Origin: CBDEVH01 sp965243565 | GTDB lineage: Bacteria; Pseudomonadota; Gammaproteobacteria; Tethybacterales; Persebacteraceae | Direction: 5' to 3' | DNA: 64,000 nucleotides | Assembly (NCBI GenBank): GCA_965243565.1 | Contig: OZ251571.1 | Location: forward strand, 1,550,001-1,614,000 | In this document: piece after piece, positions 44,976 through 54,105 of the stretch | How the letters are laid out: each line of letters begins with the position of its first letter | Position numbering within the stretch: the stretch's first letter is position 1 | The notes under the pieces: generated by a model | Databases searched by the model: none | What the model was told of the DNA's origin: nothing | The model's input: only the letters and a program-made list of their open reading frames with translations | Program-made: the position numbers and the translations under genes

Positions 44976-44986
44976 TCATTACATTA

Positions 44987-46228
44987 ATGACCTATAACAA
45001 TCCTAGCACAGCAAAAAACATCACTTCAGTTGTCAACAATGGTTTGTGCATTGGCTGTGGTTTGTGTGAGTCAGTCACGGGTGGGCGGGTTCGTATGCAA
45101 ATGTCCGATAAAGGCAGTTTGCGACCAGATAATACAGACCATTTTAGCGACGATGAGGAGCGTTTGTTGTTGGCGGCTTGTCCGGGTGTTTCGGTGTCGT
45201 TACAAAAAAATGATGCATCATCCCCTGCAAAGTTACATGATGTTGTTTGGGGAGATTATATATCGATGCAATATGCATGGGCAAGTGATGCGGATATTCG
45301 TTTTCGAGCGGCAACAGGGGGCGTACTTACCGCTTTGGGTGTGCATCTTTTAAAGACTCAACAGGTCAATTTTGTTTTACAAATAAAGTCTGATGAGGCA
45401 CAGCCGTGTCGTAATCGTTTTGTGATGAGTCGCACCCCAACCGAAATCGTACAGGCGACTGCATCTCGCTACGCACCGTCCGCAACATTGGCAGGGTTGC
45501 ACCAAGCCCTAGAAACAAACGAGCCTTTTGCTGTTATTGCCAAGCCTTGTGATATTTCTGCTGTTAATAATCTGGCACAGGTTGATGAACGGGTGAATCA
45601 ATCTTGTCTTTTCCGTTTAAGTTTGGTCTGTGGCGGGCAGTCTCGCTTTAGTAAAACACAGGCGTTTTTAAATGATCATGGTGTTGCAGAATCAGATGTA
45701 ACGGTTTTTCGTTATCGTGGCTACGGTAACCCGGGACGTACTCGCATGGAAACCAAAGACGGGCGGGCTTTTGAAAAAACTTACCCTGAAATGTGGGGCG
45801 ATGAAAATCAATGGGATATTGAAACACGTTGTAAATTTTGCCCCGATGCACTGGGTGAAGGGGCTGATGTAACGGCTGCCGATGTTTGGGCGGATGCCAA
45901 TCCCACAGGTGAGGATGCAGGAATCAATGGCATTGTCGTGTATTCGCAAAAAGGGCAAAGTTTGGTACAATCGGCAACCTCACAGGGTGATTTAACGGTG
46001 GGAGATGCCATTGAAGCCGATGTTTTTTCTTCTTTTCAACCGCATCAAGTAAGTAAAAAACAAGCGATGCAAGCACGTTACGATGGTTTACAGCAATGTA
46101 ATCGCCCTATTATTGCAGCGGATTGTCTGCGATTGGATACACTTGCAAAAAATTTAAATACCAATGAGTATCAACAAGAAAAAAAGGGGACGATTATCCG
46201 TGCCCAGAAAGGAAAGTTTGATGAATAA
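44987..46228 (+). CDS. FrhB/FdhB-like iron-sulfur flavoprotein
   Basis: A 413-residue member of the coenzyme F420 hydrogenase/dehydrogenase beta-subunit family. It has a ferredoxin-like cysteine motif CIGCGLC near residue 20, the flavin domain (FAVIAKPCDISAVNNL) and a C-terminal RCKFCPDALGEGADVTAADVW. The family moves electrons between flavin and a redox partner, often ferredoxin. F420 use is unlikely in a proteobacterium and should not be inferred from the name. It overlaps the carbonic anhydrase gene by 8 bases. Confidence 0.85.
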   Translation: MTYNNPSTAKNITSVVNNGLCIGCGLCESVTGGRVRMQMSDKGSLRPDNTDHFSDDEERLLLAACPGVSVSLQKNDASSPAKLHDVVWGDYISMQYAWASDADIRFRAATGGVLTALGVHLLKTQQVNFVLQIKSDEAQPCRNRFVMSRTPTEIVQATASRYAPSATLAGLHQALETNEPFAVIAKPCDISAVNNLAQVDERVNQSCLFRLSLVCGGQSRFSKTQAFLNDHGVAESDVTVFRYRGYGNPGRTRMETKDGRAFEKTYPEMWGDENQWDIETRCKFCPDALGEGADVTAADVWADANPTGEDAGINGIVVYSQKGQSLVQSATSQGDLTVGDAIEADVFSSFQPHQVSKKQAMQARYDGLQQCNRPIIAADCLRLDTLAKNLNTNEYQQEKKGTIIRAQKGKFDE

Positions 46229-46838
46229 AATGAATACTGAAGCAATGGCTGTGTTAAAAACACTGAAAGCGGGGAATCAAAAGTTTGTTAATAAAGAGCC
46301 TTATGGCTGTGTTGACCCTCAATCTATTTCGACTGCCGAACAAGCACCTATTGCTGTTATTTTGGGTTGCTCAGATTCGCGTGTTCCTGCTGAATTGGTT
46401 TTTAACCAAGGGTTGGGGAGTTTGTTTGTTATCCGAGTGGCTGGTAATATTGTTGCACCATCACAAGTGGGTAGTATCGAATTTGCGGTGGCTCGTTTTG
46501 GCGTGCCGTTGGTTGTTGTTTTGGGGCATTCTAATTGCGGTGCGATTGAAGCCACCATCGAAACACTAAGCAATGAAATTCAAGATCATCAATCAAATAT
46601 TTGGTCGATTGTTAAGCGTATTAAGCCAGTGGTGCAAACGCTCATGCATACCAATTTAAAATCCGACAAAGAAAAATTAATGGCAACGGCTATTCGTGCA
46701 AATATTGATTATACGGTGCACCAATTAAGCCATGCTTCCGATATTTTAGAGCCATTGGTCGAAAAAGGAGAGTTGACTGTTATTGGTGCCCACTACGATT
46801 TGGCAACGGGTATTGTTGATTTTTTTGAAAATAACTAA
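46221..46838 (+). CDS. Beta-carbonic anhydrase
   Basis: A 205-residue beta-class enzyme interconverting CO2 and bicarbonate. Zinc ligands Cys50, His103 and Cys106 and the Asp52-Arg54 dyad (CSDSR, GHSNCG) are intact. ATG 46221 is chosen because AAAGGA lies 8 bases upstream; an ATG at 46164 sits deep in the preceding gene. Co-transcription with the FrhB-like gene suggests a CO2- or formate-linked role, which is speculative. Confidence 0.93.
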   Translation: MNKMNTEAMAVLKTLKAGNQKFVNKEPYGCVDPQSISTAEQAPIAVILGCSDSRVPAELVFNQGLGSLFVIRVAGNIVAPSQVGSIEFAVARFGVPLVVVLGHSNCGAIEATIETLSNEIQDHQSNIWSIVKRIKPVVQTLMHTNLKSDKEKLMATAIRANIDYTVHQLSHASDILEPLVEKGELTVIGAHYDLATGIVDFFENN

Positions 46839-46864
46839 CGTTTTTTAACAGGGTTTATTTTGTC

Positions 46865-48043
46865 TTACGCTTCTTCTTCGCGACACTGACGTTTTATGGT
46901 GCGAATGCGTGAATGCAATTCGTCTCTGTCTGAATAAGCACCTTCGATAAATCGTTTTCCGCCTTTGGCATCGTAGCCACGTCGTCCATGCATGGCACGG
47001 CGGTTATCAAAGGCAAATAAATCACCCGGCTCGTAACGCACGTACAAATGGTATTTTGGGTCGTCGTTACGCACACTAAATGCCCGATACGCTGCATACA
47101 TACGTTGTTGTACCGCTAATGCAGCAATAACGGGTGAGTTTAACCATGGCGTATAACGTATGGCACAGACTTCACCATTTTTATCTAAGTCGATTATCGG
47201 ACCGCTTGCGCGGTAGTCATTGCTTTTTGCTCGATTATTAAACGACCAATTGTCGGTTGTCAATGAGGCAAAATTTTCGGGTTCTTCACGGCGCATGTCT
47301 TCGGCTATTTGATACGCATCACAATACACGCCTTCGCCACCGGTTGTTGTGTTTTCGCGACAATACAAAAATTGTAGCCCAGGCGGACATTCGCGTGTTG
47401 CCAAGTCCATGTGTTGTTGTAACGAACCTGAGGTATAAGCGTTGGAATCGGGGTCGTCTTTAATGACCAAACTATAGACCCGACCAAAATTGGATTCTCG
47501 AATAACACCGATTTTCTGTATTATTTCTTCTAATAGACCGTCTTGTTGCGGTAGCCCTTTTAAACAGGCAACACCATAATCACGCAATGCTTCTAACCAT
47601 GCCAAAAATACCCGTTTGTCTTCCAAAGCGGCATTGCCATCAAATTCTGGAACTTTGGGCAATGTTTGAGCGTTCCATAAAATAGGTTTTGGTTCTTGTG
47701 GTGCTATGCCAAAATGAGAATGAGCACGTAACCACCCCGGATGATAACGACTGACCAGATTATCGTCTGACCAATGCACAACCAATGCCCCGACGTCGTC
47801 AATGGCGACTCGTGTGGGAATTAAATCCGCCGCAAAATGAGCAACAGTTACCAATAGCTCACGCGATAAAGGATGAACGGTTTTTTCGTCCGGACTATTT
47901 TCGCGTAAAAAATAAGCACAATAAGCACTTTGTTTGTCATCATCCCATTTAACAATGACGGCACCGTCATTAATCGATGCGGATAACAGTTGATGGGTAA
48001 TAGGCCACACATCGAAATCAGGGGTCCAAGGCAATATTAACAT
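46865..48043 (-). CDS. Butyrobetaine-hydroxylase-family 2-oxoglutarate oxygenase without zinc site
   Basis: A 392-residue relative of the TmpA-like protein. The catalytic domain is complete: His211-x-Asp213 (QQHMDL) and a distal His in RRAMHGR. The N-terminal domain keeps its length but lost the zinc cysteines (ENSPDEKTVHP where the paralogue has DNCPCQQCRHP). It could hydroxylate butyrobetaine, trimethyllysine-like or other quaternary substrates. No diiron oxygenase gene accompanies it, so it is not obviously part of a phosphonate pathway. It stands alone, divergent from ctaA. Confidence 0.82.
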   Translation of the reverse strand: MLILPWTPDFDVWPITHQLLSASINDGAVIVKWDDDKQSAYCAYFLRENSPDEKTVHPLSRELLVTVAHFAADLIPTRVAIDDVGALVVHWSDDNLVSRYHPGWLRAHSHFGIAPQEPKPILWNAQTLPKVPEFDGNAALEDKRVFLAWLEALRDYGVACLKGLPQQDGLLEEIIQKIGVIRESNFGRVYSLVIKDDPDSNAYTSGSLQQHMDLATRECPPGLQFLYCRENTTTGGEGVYCDAYQIAEDMRREEPENFASLTTDNWSFNNRAKSNDYRASGPIIDLDKNGEVCAIRYTPWLNSPVIAALAVQQRMYAAYRAFSVRNDDPKYHLYVRYEPGDLFAFDNRRAMHGRRGYDAKGGKRFIEGAYSDRDELHSRIRTIKRQCREEEA

Positions 48044-48143
48044 GGTTTTTTTATCTCTTTTTTTTAATTATTATCGATTTGTAATAAAGTGTACGAATTG
48101 AATTTTATCAGTCTATGTGGCTAATTTTACGCCTTTTTGTGTG

Positions 48144-48149
48144 TAGAAT
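48144..48149 (+). promoter_or_regulatory. Possible -10 of ctaA
   Basis: TAGAAT with TG immediately upstream, 12 bases before the ATG at 48162. It would give a leader of about 5 bases. No Shine-Dalgarno sequence. The rest of the 118-base divergent gap shows no other element. Confidence 0.4.
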
Positions 48150-48161
48150 TTTACTTTTTGA

Positions 48162-49124
48162 ATGAAGCCATTTTATTTATTTTTTTCCCTCTTACTGACG
48201 TTTATTGTCGTAACAGCCGGTGCTTACGTTCGTTTGTCTGACGCGGGTTTGGGTTGTCCAGATTGGCCTGGGTGCTACGGAAAAATTATCGGCGTGGCAG
48301 AAGAGGATATCGCCAGTAAATATTATCCTGATTCTCCCTATGATCTAAAGAAAGCATGGATTGAAGTTGGGCATCGCTATATCGCTGGTTTGCTTGGATT
48401 GTTAGTCGCTTTTATTGCGATTCGTGATTTTTTACAACAACGGCGCTGGGGCATTGCCCAAACTACATTATTATTAATTATAGGGCAAGCTTTATTGGGG
48501 ATGTTAACCGTTACCGAAAAACTAAATCCAACGGTGGTAACGTCTCATTTATTGGGTGGTATGACCATTTTGGCTTTGGTGTCGATAATGGCATTCAAAA
48601 GTATTTTACCGACTATACAACAAAGCCACAAAACCTCTACTGGATTACGCATTGTCTTTTTACTTTGTGCTATGGCACTGTTGTTGCAGATTTTTTTGGG
48701 TGGTTGGGTTAGTACCAATTATGCAGCACTGGCTTGCCCTGCTTTTCCGTTATGTCAAACAACATTTACGCCACCTCATATTGATTTTTCCGGTTATAAA
48801 CTAGGGGTTCCCTTGCATCTTACCGATGCCAATACCCATATCAATGCTGCGATGTTGGCAACTATTCATTGGGCGCATCGCTTGGGCGCGATATTACTTA
48901 CTGTTTTATTGTTGTTATTGGTCTTTTTATTGGTAAAATCAAAAAATTATACTAGAAGCTTGATATTACTTGCGACACTTTTATTACAGATTATTTTAGG
49001 TCTATTAAATGTGGTGTGGCAATTGCCGTTGTGGACAGCGGTTATGCATAATGCGGTAGCAGCGTTATTGGTTATCGTTTTTTCGCATTTATGGGTGAAT
49101 TTTTATATTTATAGGTTAAAATAA
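48162..49124 (+). CDS. ctaA: Heme A synthase (CtaA/Cox15)
   Basis: A 320-residue, eight-helix membrane monooxygenase that converts heme O to heme A. VRLSDAGLGCPDWPGC and CPAFPLC hold the conserved cysteine pairs, and heme-ligand histidines appear in VGHRYIAG, TSHLLGG and IHWAHRLGA. ctaB follows after 7 bases. Together they supply heme for aa3-type oxidase, whose structural genes are not in the window. Confidence 0.95.
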   Translation: MKPFYLFFSLLLTFIVVTAGAYVRLSDAGLGCPDWPGCYGKIIGVAEEDIASKYYPDSPYDLKKAWIEVGHRYIAGLLGLLVAFIAIRDFLQQRRWGIAQTTLLLIIGQALLGMLTVTEKLNPTVVTSHLLGGMTILALVSIMAFKSILPTIQQSHKTSTGLRIVFLLCAMALLLQIFLGGWVSTNYAALACPAFPLCQTTFTPPHIDFSGYKLGVPLHLTDANTHINAAMLATIHWAHRLGAILLTVLLLLLVFLLVKSKNYTRSLILLATLLLQIILGLLNVVWQLPLWTAVMHNAVAALLVIVFSHLWVNFYIYRLK

Positions 49125-49131
49125 GATTTAA

Positions 49132-50034
49132 ATGAATAACTATAGTCAAATTCCGGTTGTAGCGGCACTTAACGATTTTGTAATGCTAACAAAACCACGG
49201 GTTAATGCGCTTATTATGCTGACCGCATTGGTCGGCTCAGTTTTAGCAAGTTTTGACCATACATTCAACTCAAATCACGTATTTCTTGCATTGCTGGGCA
49301 TCGCTATGGTGGCGGCAGCGGCAGCGGCTTTCAATTGTCTGGTCGAAATAGCAATTGACAGTGTCATGAAGCGTACGTCTAAAAGACCGTTGCCAAATGG
49401 GCGATTAACCCACACACAAGCAGTGATGTTTATTGTTCTATTGAGCGGGACAGGGGTTACTTTAACGACCCTGTATGGTGGTTTACTCACGGGTATTCTC
49501 ACAGTGATAACGTTCTTTGGTTATGCCATTATTTACACTTTATTTCTCAAAAAAGCAACACCGCAGAATATCGTTATTGGCGGTGCTTCGGGTGCCATGC
49601 CACCGCTTTTAGGATGGTGTGCAGTAACGGGCGATGTCGGGTTTGAAGCAATGTTGTTGTTTTTAATTATTTTTGTTTGGACACCACCACATTTTTGGGC
49701 ACTGGCTATCTACCGCCAAGAAGATTACAAAAAAAGTGGATTGCCCATGCTGCCAGTAACACACGGGGCTAAATTTACGGCTATTCATATTGTTTTTTAT
49801 TCGGTTGTTTTGTTTATTATAACGTTATTGCCATACCTTAGCCAGATGGCGGGTTTGTTTTATTTGGTAACCGTTTTATTGCTTAATAGTCGATTTCTTT
49901 ATTTGGCATGTAAAGTCTATAAAACGCTTGATTTAACAATGAGTCGTAAATTATTTACCTATTCCATCACTTATTTGGGGATTCTTTTTTGTTCCCTCAT
50001 TATTGATCGTCTTCTACCTTTAAATGTTGGTTAA
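49132..50034 (+). CDS. ctaB: Protoheme IX farnesyltransferase (heme O synthase)
   Basis: A 300-residue UbiA-family prenyltransferase adding a farnesyl group to heme b. The Asp-rich and basic motif is in EIAIDSVMKRTSKRPLPNG and the second in YRQEDYKKSGLPMLP; nine hydrophobic segments are evident. Immediately downstream of ctaA and 8 bases before the GGDEF gene. Confidence 0.96.
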   Translation: MNNYSQIPVVAALNDFVMLTKPRVNALIMLTALVGSVLASFDHTFNSNHVFLALLGIAMVAAAAAAFNCLVEIAIDSVMKRTSKRPLPNGRLTHTQAVMFIVLLSGTGVTLTTLYGGLLTGILTVITFFGYAIIYTLFLKKATPQNIVIGGASGAMPPLLGWCAVTGDVGFEAMLLFLIIFVWTPPHFWALAIYRQEDYKKSGLPMLPVTHGAKFTAIHIVFYSVVLFIITLLPYLSQMAGLFYLVTVLLLNSRFLYLACKVYKTLDLTMSRKLFTYSITYLGILFCSLIIDRLLPLNVG

Positions 50035-50042
50035 GGTATATC

Positions 50043-51575
50043 ATGAATAACGACACACACGGCACAGCAGAAAATAATTTGGGAGGTATGCTCCAATCTG
50101 CATTGACAAGTTCAAAAACGCCAAAAGCGATTTTAGTAGATGGCACCATTGCCCATGTTAATAACGCTTTTACAGCATTGTGTGGCGATGTGGTTAATCA
50201 GACATGTTATTCAATTTTTACTGCCAATCATGCAGACCAATTGCAGTGGTTGCTCAGTTCTTCTAGCGCAGAGAGCGAAAAAATTATTCTTGCACTCAAC
50301 GTCGGCAAAGCAGGCGGAAAATCAGTATTGGTACAATACGAGCCTATTAACAAAAATATAGCCATGTTATCGTTGCTGACCGAATTTTCAAGCAAGCGTT
50401 TAGCCGATTTAGACGAATTAACTGGTTTGCCCAATCGCCGGCGTGCCGTTATGATGCTCGAAATCGCTATTCGTCGCCTTCAGCGTCATCCAGAATTACA
50501 TTTTTGCGTGGCATTTGGTGATATTGACCACTTTAAAAATGTCAACGATACCTATGGTCACGATGTTGGTGACAATGTTTTACGCCATATCGGCGAAATT
50601 ATTCAATCTGGATTACGTGATAATGACTGGGTTGCTCGGTGGGGTGGTGAAGAATTTATTTTGTTTCTTGATGAGAATGATATTGCCACAGGGATACAAC
50701 CGCTTGATCGTATTCGTCGAGTCATTGACGAATCAAAAATACCAAAATTTCCCGATTTAAAATTATCCATGAGTTTTGGTATTGTTTCTTCTGAAGAAGT
50801 TACCAATACCTTTAATAAGAAAGTTGATATTCAAACCATTATTAATAAATCAGATACCCTACTATACGATGCAAAAATTAACGGACGCAATCGAATCGAA
50901 TGGGATAAGTACGAAAGTACAATTTGGGTAAAAGATACGATTATGGAAGAGATTAATAATAATAAAATAATCCCGCTGATTTACCCTATTGTCGATTTTA
51001 ATAAAAATGTCCTTGCTTACAAAATATTTCATAACAACGGAAGAGATGAAAACAGTATAATTAAACTATTGCAAGTGGCCGATCGTCTAGGTATTCGAGA
51101 TTTGGTTGATTATTCACTGTTTAAAGCATTGGATATGGACTGTCTGAAAAGCAAAGAGAAAAATATTATCTTTCCCTTTTCGGTAAAATTTTGGCACAAA
51201 AATAAAAGCGAGATAACTGATTGTTTTAACGATTTTTCTAATCTTTCATCTGGTATTTATGACTACCAATCTTTTAAAGAAGAAGAACTCAAAACTCTTC
51301 AAGCGGCTTCTAATGGTATTACCTTAACCCACTTAGAAAGACGACATGTTCCAATAGATTTATTGCTATCAGATTCCATAACAAATGTCGTTTTTCGCCA
51401 AACCGAAACACTGTCGTCTGAATTTATTAGCGATATAAAAAACAAAGTCAATGTTTTTGCATTTTTCTTCAATCCAGACTCCTCAAAACCTTATTCTGCG
51501 ACCAAAAAACAAATCAACAATATCCAAAAAATTGGCTTTGATGGTTATTTACTTGATGAACCTTTACAACCTTAA
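50043..51575 (+). CDS. Diguanylate cyclase with degenerate EAL-like domain
   Basis: A 510-residue cytoplasmic signalling protein. A PAS-like N-terminus (AILVDGTIAHVNNAFTALC) precedes a GGDEF domain that looks active: DELTGLPNRR, GDIDHFKNVND and GGEEF, with an inhibitory RxxD site (RDND) five residues before GGEEF. The C-terminal region keeps the outline of an EAL domain (LIYPIVDFNKNVLAYKIF, IRDLVDYSLFKALD) but has no EAL triplet or metal ligands, so it cannot hydrolyse c-di-GMP and may only sense it. It sits 8 bases after ctaB, linking heme O/A synthesis and c-di-GMP by position. Confidence 0.86.
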   Translation: MNNDTHGTAENNLGGMLQSALTSSKTPKAILVDGTIAHVNNAFTALCGDVVNQTCYSIFTANHADQLQWLLSSSSAESEKIILALNVGKAGGKSVLVQYEPINKNIAMLSLLTEFSSKRLADLDELTGLPNRRRAVMMLEIAIRRLQRHPELHFCVAFGDIDHFKNVNDTYGHDVGDNVLRHIGEIIQSGLRDNDWVARWGGEEFILFLDENDIATGIQPLDRIRRVIDESKIPKFPDLKLSMSFGIVSSEEVTNTFNKKVDIQTIINKSDTLLYDAKINGRNRIEWDKYESTIWVKDTIMEEINNNKIIPLIYPIVDFNKNVLAYKIFHNNGRDENSIIKLLQVADRLGIRDLVDYSLFKALDMDCLKSKEKNIIFPFSVKFWHKNKSEITDCFNDFSNLSSGIYDYQSFKEEELKTLQAASNGITLTHLERRHVPIDLLLSDSITNVVFRQTETLSSEFISDIKNKVNVFAFFFNPDSSKPYSATKKQINNIQKIGFDGYLLDEPLQP

Positions 51576-51639
51576 TTAACTTCATTTTAGTCTAATAATT
51601 GCCCCTATTACCACTACTGCACTATTAATTGGCTCTAGG

Positions 51640-52323
51640 TTAATCTATTCGCTTATTGATTGGCGAAACAGTTTGTTTTTTGTATTTTGTATGGCGGCGA
51701 AGTAGCCAATAAGAAAACAACCATAATAACAACCCTAACCACAACGAATTTAGACAGATGGAAACAATATCATTAAAACCATCCGCCACAAAAAAGCAAA
51801 AGGCAATAAAAATTAGATACGTTAGTGTTTCACCAAAAAATGCCAAAATCCGGTTTTGTGCTTTATAAAAACTTTTAATGGTACTAAGTAGTGCAAATAA
51901 TGAACTGTTAAACAAACGAAAACTAAAGAACAGTCCGATTGCTTTGCTCCAATGTGACCATTCCGAATCAAATAATACGACGGGGATAATCAAAAGAAAT
52001 AAAAATAATACCGACGGCAACACCACTCGATAAATACACTGAGCGACAATGGTTTCTTCGAGGGTAACTGGTAATAATTGATAAAAATAGTAACGTAAAT
52101 GTAATTGGGTAATTTCGATCGCTGTTAACAATAACACGCCAAACAAACAGACAACTATATAAAAAATCTCAACATCGCTTGGTTTAACAATAAATAGATG
52201 CGTTACCAATGTTAACAGTGGTACGGTTAACACCATCATGACATTAAAAGCAATATTGGTTAATAAATGCTGGCGTACGATATTGCCAATAGCGTGCCAA
52301 CGTACGTCTAAAAATTCACGCAT
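51640..52323 (-). CDS. ABC-2-type exporter permease
   Basis: A 227-residue hydrophobic protein with about six membrane segments (LFIVKPSDVEIFYIVVCLFG, LFLFLLIIPVVLF). It overlaps the upstream ATPase gene by 8 bases, which identifies it as the membrane half of that exporter. No family motif is strong enough to name the substrate. Confidence 0.72.
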   Translation of the reverse strand: MREFLDVRWHAIGNIVRQHLLTNIAFNVMMVLTVPLLTLVTHLFIVKPSDVEIFYIVVCLFGVLLLTAIEITQLHLRYYFYQLLPVTLEETIVAQCIYRVVLPSVLFLFLLIIPVVLFDSEWSHWSKAIGLFFSFRLFNSSLFALLSTIKSFYKAQNRILAFFGETLTYLIFIAFCFFVADGFNDIVSICLNSLWLGLLLWLFSYWLLRRHTKYKKQTVSPINKRID

Positions 52324-53188
52324 GGAGATTAAATACCTTGTTAAGTTTATCGGGACAATTTATCGCTGCATGAAAAATCATTTCGTAGTCGATTAATATC
52401 GCTTGGTCGGCGGTAGTACGAGGCTGCAGTACCGAAACCGAATCATTCAGTAATGGCATTGAATAAATACTATCATCGGGAATCGCGTCTTTTTTTGTTA
52501 TATTTACAACCACTTGTTGTTCGATTGCGGCTACCGATTGATGAAAAACTATTTGATTTTTGTCCAACACGGCAACCGCATTAACCCAACCGTTCATCTC
52601 ACGTACTTGATGAGTCGAAATAATGACCACGCCGTCTTTTTGTGTTGCCACACTCGAGATGTATTGACGTAATATTTTTTTAGCCGAAATATCCAAACCG
52701 TTTAATGGCTCATCTAGTAGCAATAAACGGGAATCTGTTGCCAAGCCAAATGCCATAAAAAACTTCTTACGATACCCCATAGACATATTTTGTATCCAAT
52801 GTGAATCATCTACTTTTAAATCATGACATATACGTTGATACAAATTGCGGTCAAAGCGAGGGTAAAAAACCTCGTTGGCACGGCAAAATGTCGAGGCTTT
52901 CATCGAATAAGACGTACTGATGGTTGATAACAAACCTTCTTCGTTAAGATGAAAAGTATCTGCTAAAACAGATGGCTCATGGTTGACACTTAAATAAGCC
53001 CCTACTTCACAGTTACCGCTATCGGGTGCTAGTAATCCTGCAATTAAATTGATTAACGACGTTTTTCCAGAGCCATTGCTCCCAAGCAAAGCGAGTATCT
53101 CACCACCTTTAACGCTTAGATCGATATGTTTTAATACCTCTACGTTCTTTTTATAGGAAAAATTCAGTCTGTTTATATTAATGTTCAT
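52316..53188 (-). CDS. ABC transporter ATP-binding protein
   Basis: A 290-residue ATPase with Walker A GSNGSGKTSL, a degenerate signature (NMSMGYRKKFFM in place of LSGGQ), Walker B LLLLDEPLNGLD and the switch His in STHQVREM. The loose signature is typical of ABC-2 exporters with one-domain permeases. It forms an operon with the permease and lies 14 bases after era, possibly by read-through. Confidence 0.88.
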   Translation of the reverse strand: MNININRLNFSYKKNVEVLKHIDLSVKGGEILALLGSNGSGKTSLINLIAGLLAPDSGNCEVGAYLSVNHEPSVLADTFHLNEEGLLSTISTSYSMKASTFCRANEVFYPRFDRNLYQRICHDLKVDDSHWIQNMSMGYRKKFFMAFGLATDSRLLLLDEPLNGLDISAKKILRQYISSVATQKDGVVIISTHQVREMNGWVNAVAVLDKNQIVFHQSVAAIEQQVVVNITKKDAIPDDSIYSMPLLNDSVSVLQPRTTADQAILIDYEMIFHAAINCPDKLNKVFNLHA

Positions 53189-53202
53189 CGGTAGTGTTTA
53201 TT

Positions 53203-54105
53203 TTACAGGATTCGACCGATTCTCATCTTATTTAGTAAGTCTGGTTTGTTTTTCCAGTCTTCTACTTTTACTTTTACTGATAAAAAAACTTTTTTGTTTG
53301 CCATTTTTTCCAGTTCCAAACGCGCCGATGTGCCTATTATTTTTAACATTGAACCACCTTTACCGATAACAATTGCTTTGTGCGATTCTTTGGTCACATA
53401 GATAATCAATGAGGATTCTAACAATTTTTTGGATTCTTGTAATGATTCTGTAACAACACCTACTGAATAAGGCAGTTCATCACCTAAATGACGAAATAAT
53501 TTTTCTCGTATGAGTTCGGCAATATAAAATGATTGTTCTTCTTCATCTTGTACAGTTGGCTGTATAGTGGATTGTGCTGTTATATCCTGATTTAAATGTA
53601 GTTTGATTTCTTTTTGTAGGGCATTTAACCCCATCTTTTTTTCTGCCGAAATAGGAATAATTGCTATAAAATCAGCACGCTTGGATAAGTCGGCTATTTT
53701 GGGTAATAGAGTTTCTTTTTTGTCTATTTGGTCAATTTTATTCATGATTGCAATGATGGGTTTGTCTTTTGGTATGCGCGATAAAAATAGATCGTCTGCT
53801 TTTGTCCACTGTGCTGCCACAATCATAAAGACAATAACGTCTGCTTCTTCTATTGCGGCTTCAGCAAGCGCGTTGAGGGATCGATTAAATTGCCCTGTAT
53901 GCTTTTTTTGCCATCCCGGCGTGTCTAAATAGGCGACTTGTCTATCTTCATCGTCGTCTATAAACGATTTATTGACTGTTCGAGTGGTTTGCTGGTGTTG
54001 CGACACAATACTGACTTTGTATTTTGCCAAGGCATTAATTAAAGTGGATTTGCCGACATTGGGACGACCAACAATAACCACTGATCCGCTGTGTTTATGA
54101 GTCAT
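53203..54105 (-). CDS. era: GTPase Era
   Basis: A 300-residue GTPase for 16S rRNA maturation and 30S assembly. The G domain has GRPNVGKSTLI, DTPGW and NKID; the C-terminal KH domain follows (VIGKGGSMLKIIG). It overlaps rnc by 11 bases. Together with RNase III upstream it serves processing of the 16S precursor stem found at 22.3-24.1 kb. Confidence 0.97.
   Translation of the reverse strand: MTHKHSGSVVIVGRPNVGKSTLINALAKYKVSIVSQHQQTTRTVNKSFIDDDEDRQVAYLDTPGWQKKHTGQFNRSLNALAEAAIEEADVIVFMIVAAQWTKADDLFLSRIPKDKPIIAIMNKIDQIDKKETLLPKIADLSKRADFIAIIPISAEKKMGLNALQKEIKLHLNQDITAQSTIQPTVQDEEEQSFYIAELIREKLFRHLGDELPYSVGVVTESLQESKKLLESSLIIYVTKESHKAIVIGKGGSMLKIIGTSARLELEKMANKKVFLSVKVKVEDWKNKPDLLNKMRIGRIL

Noticed and set aside
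44987..46228. F420-dependent hydrogenase subunit
   Set aside because: Family name only; no hydrogenase or F420 genes nearby and F420 is not expected in this lineage.
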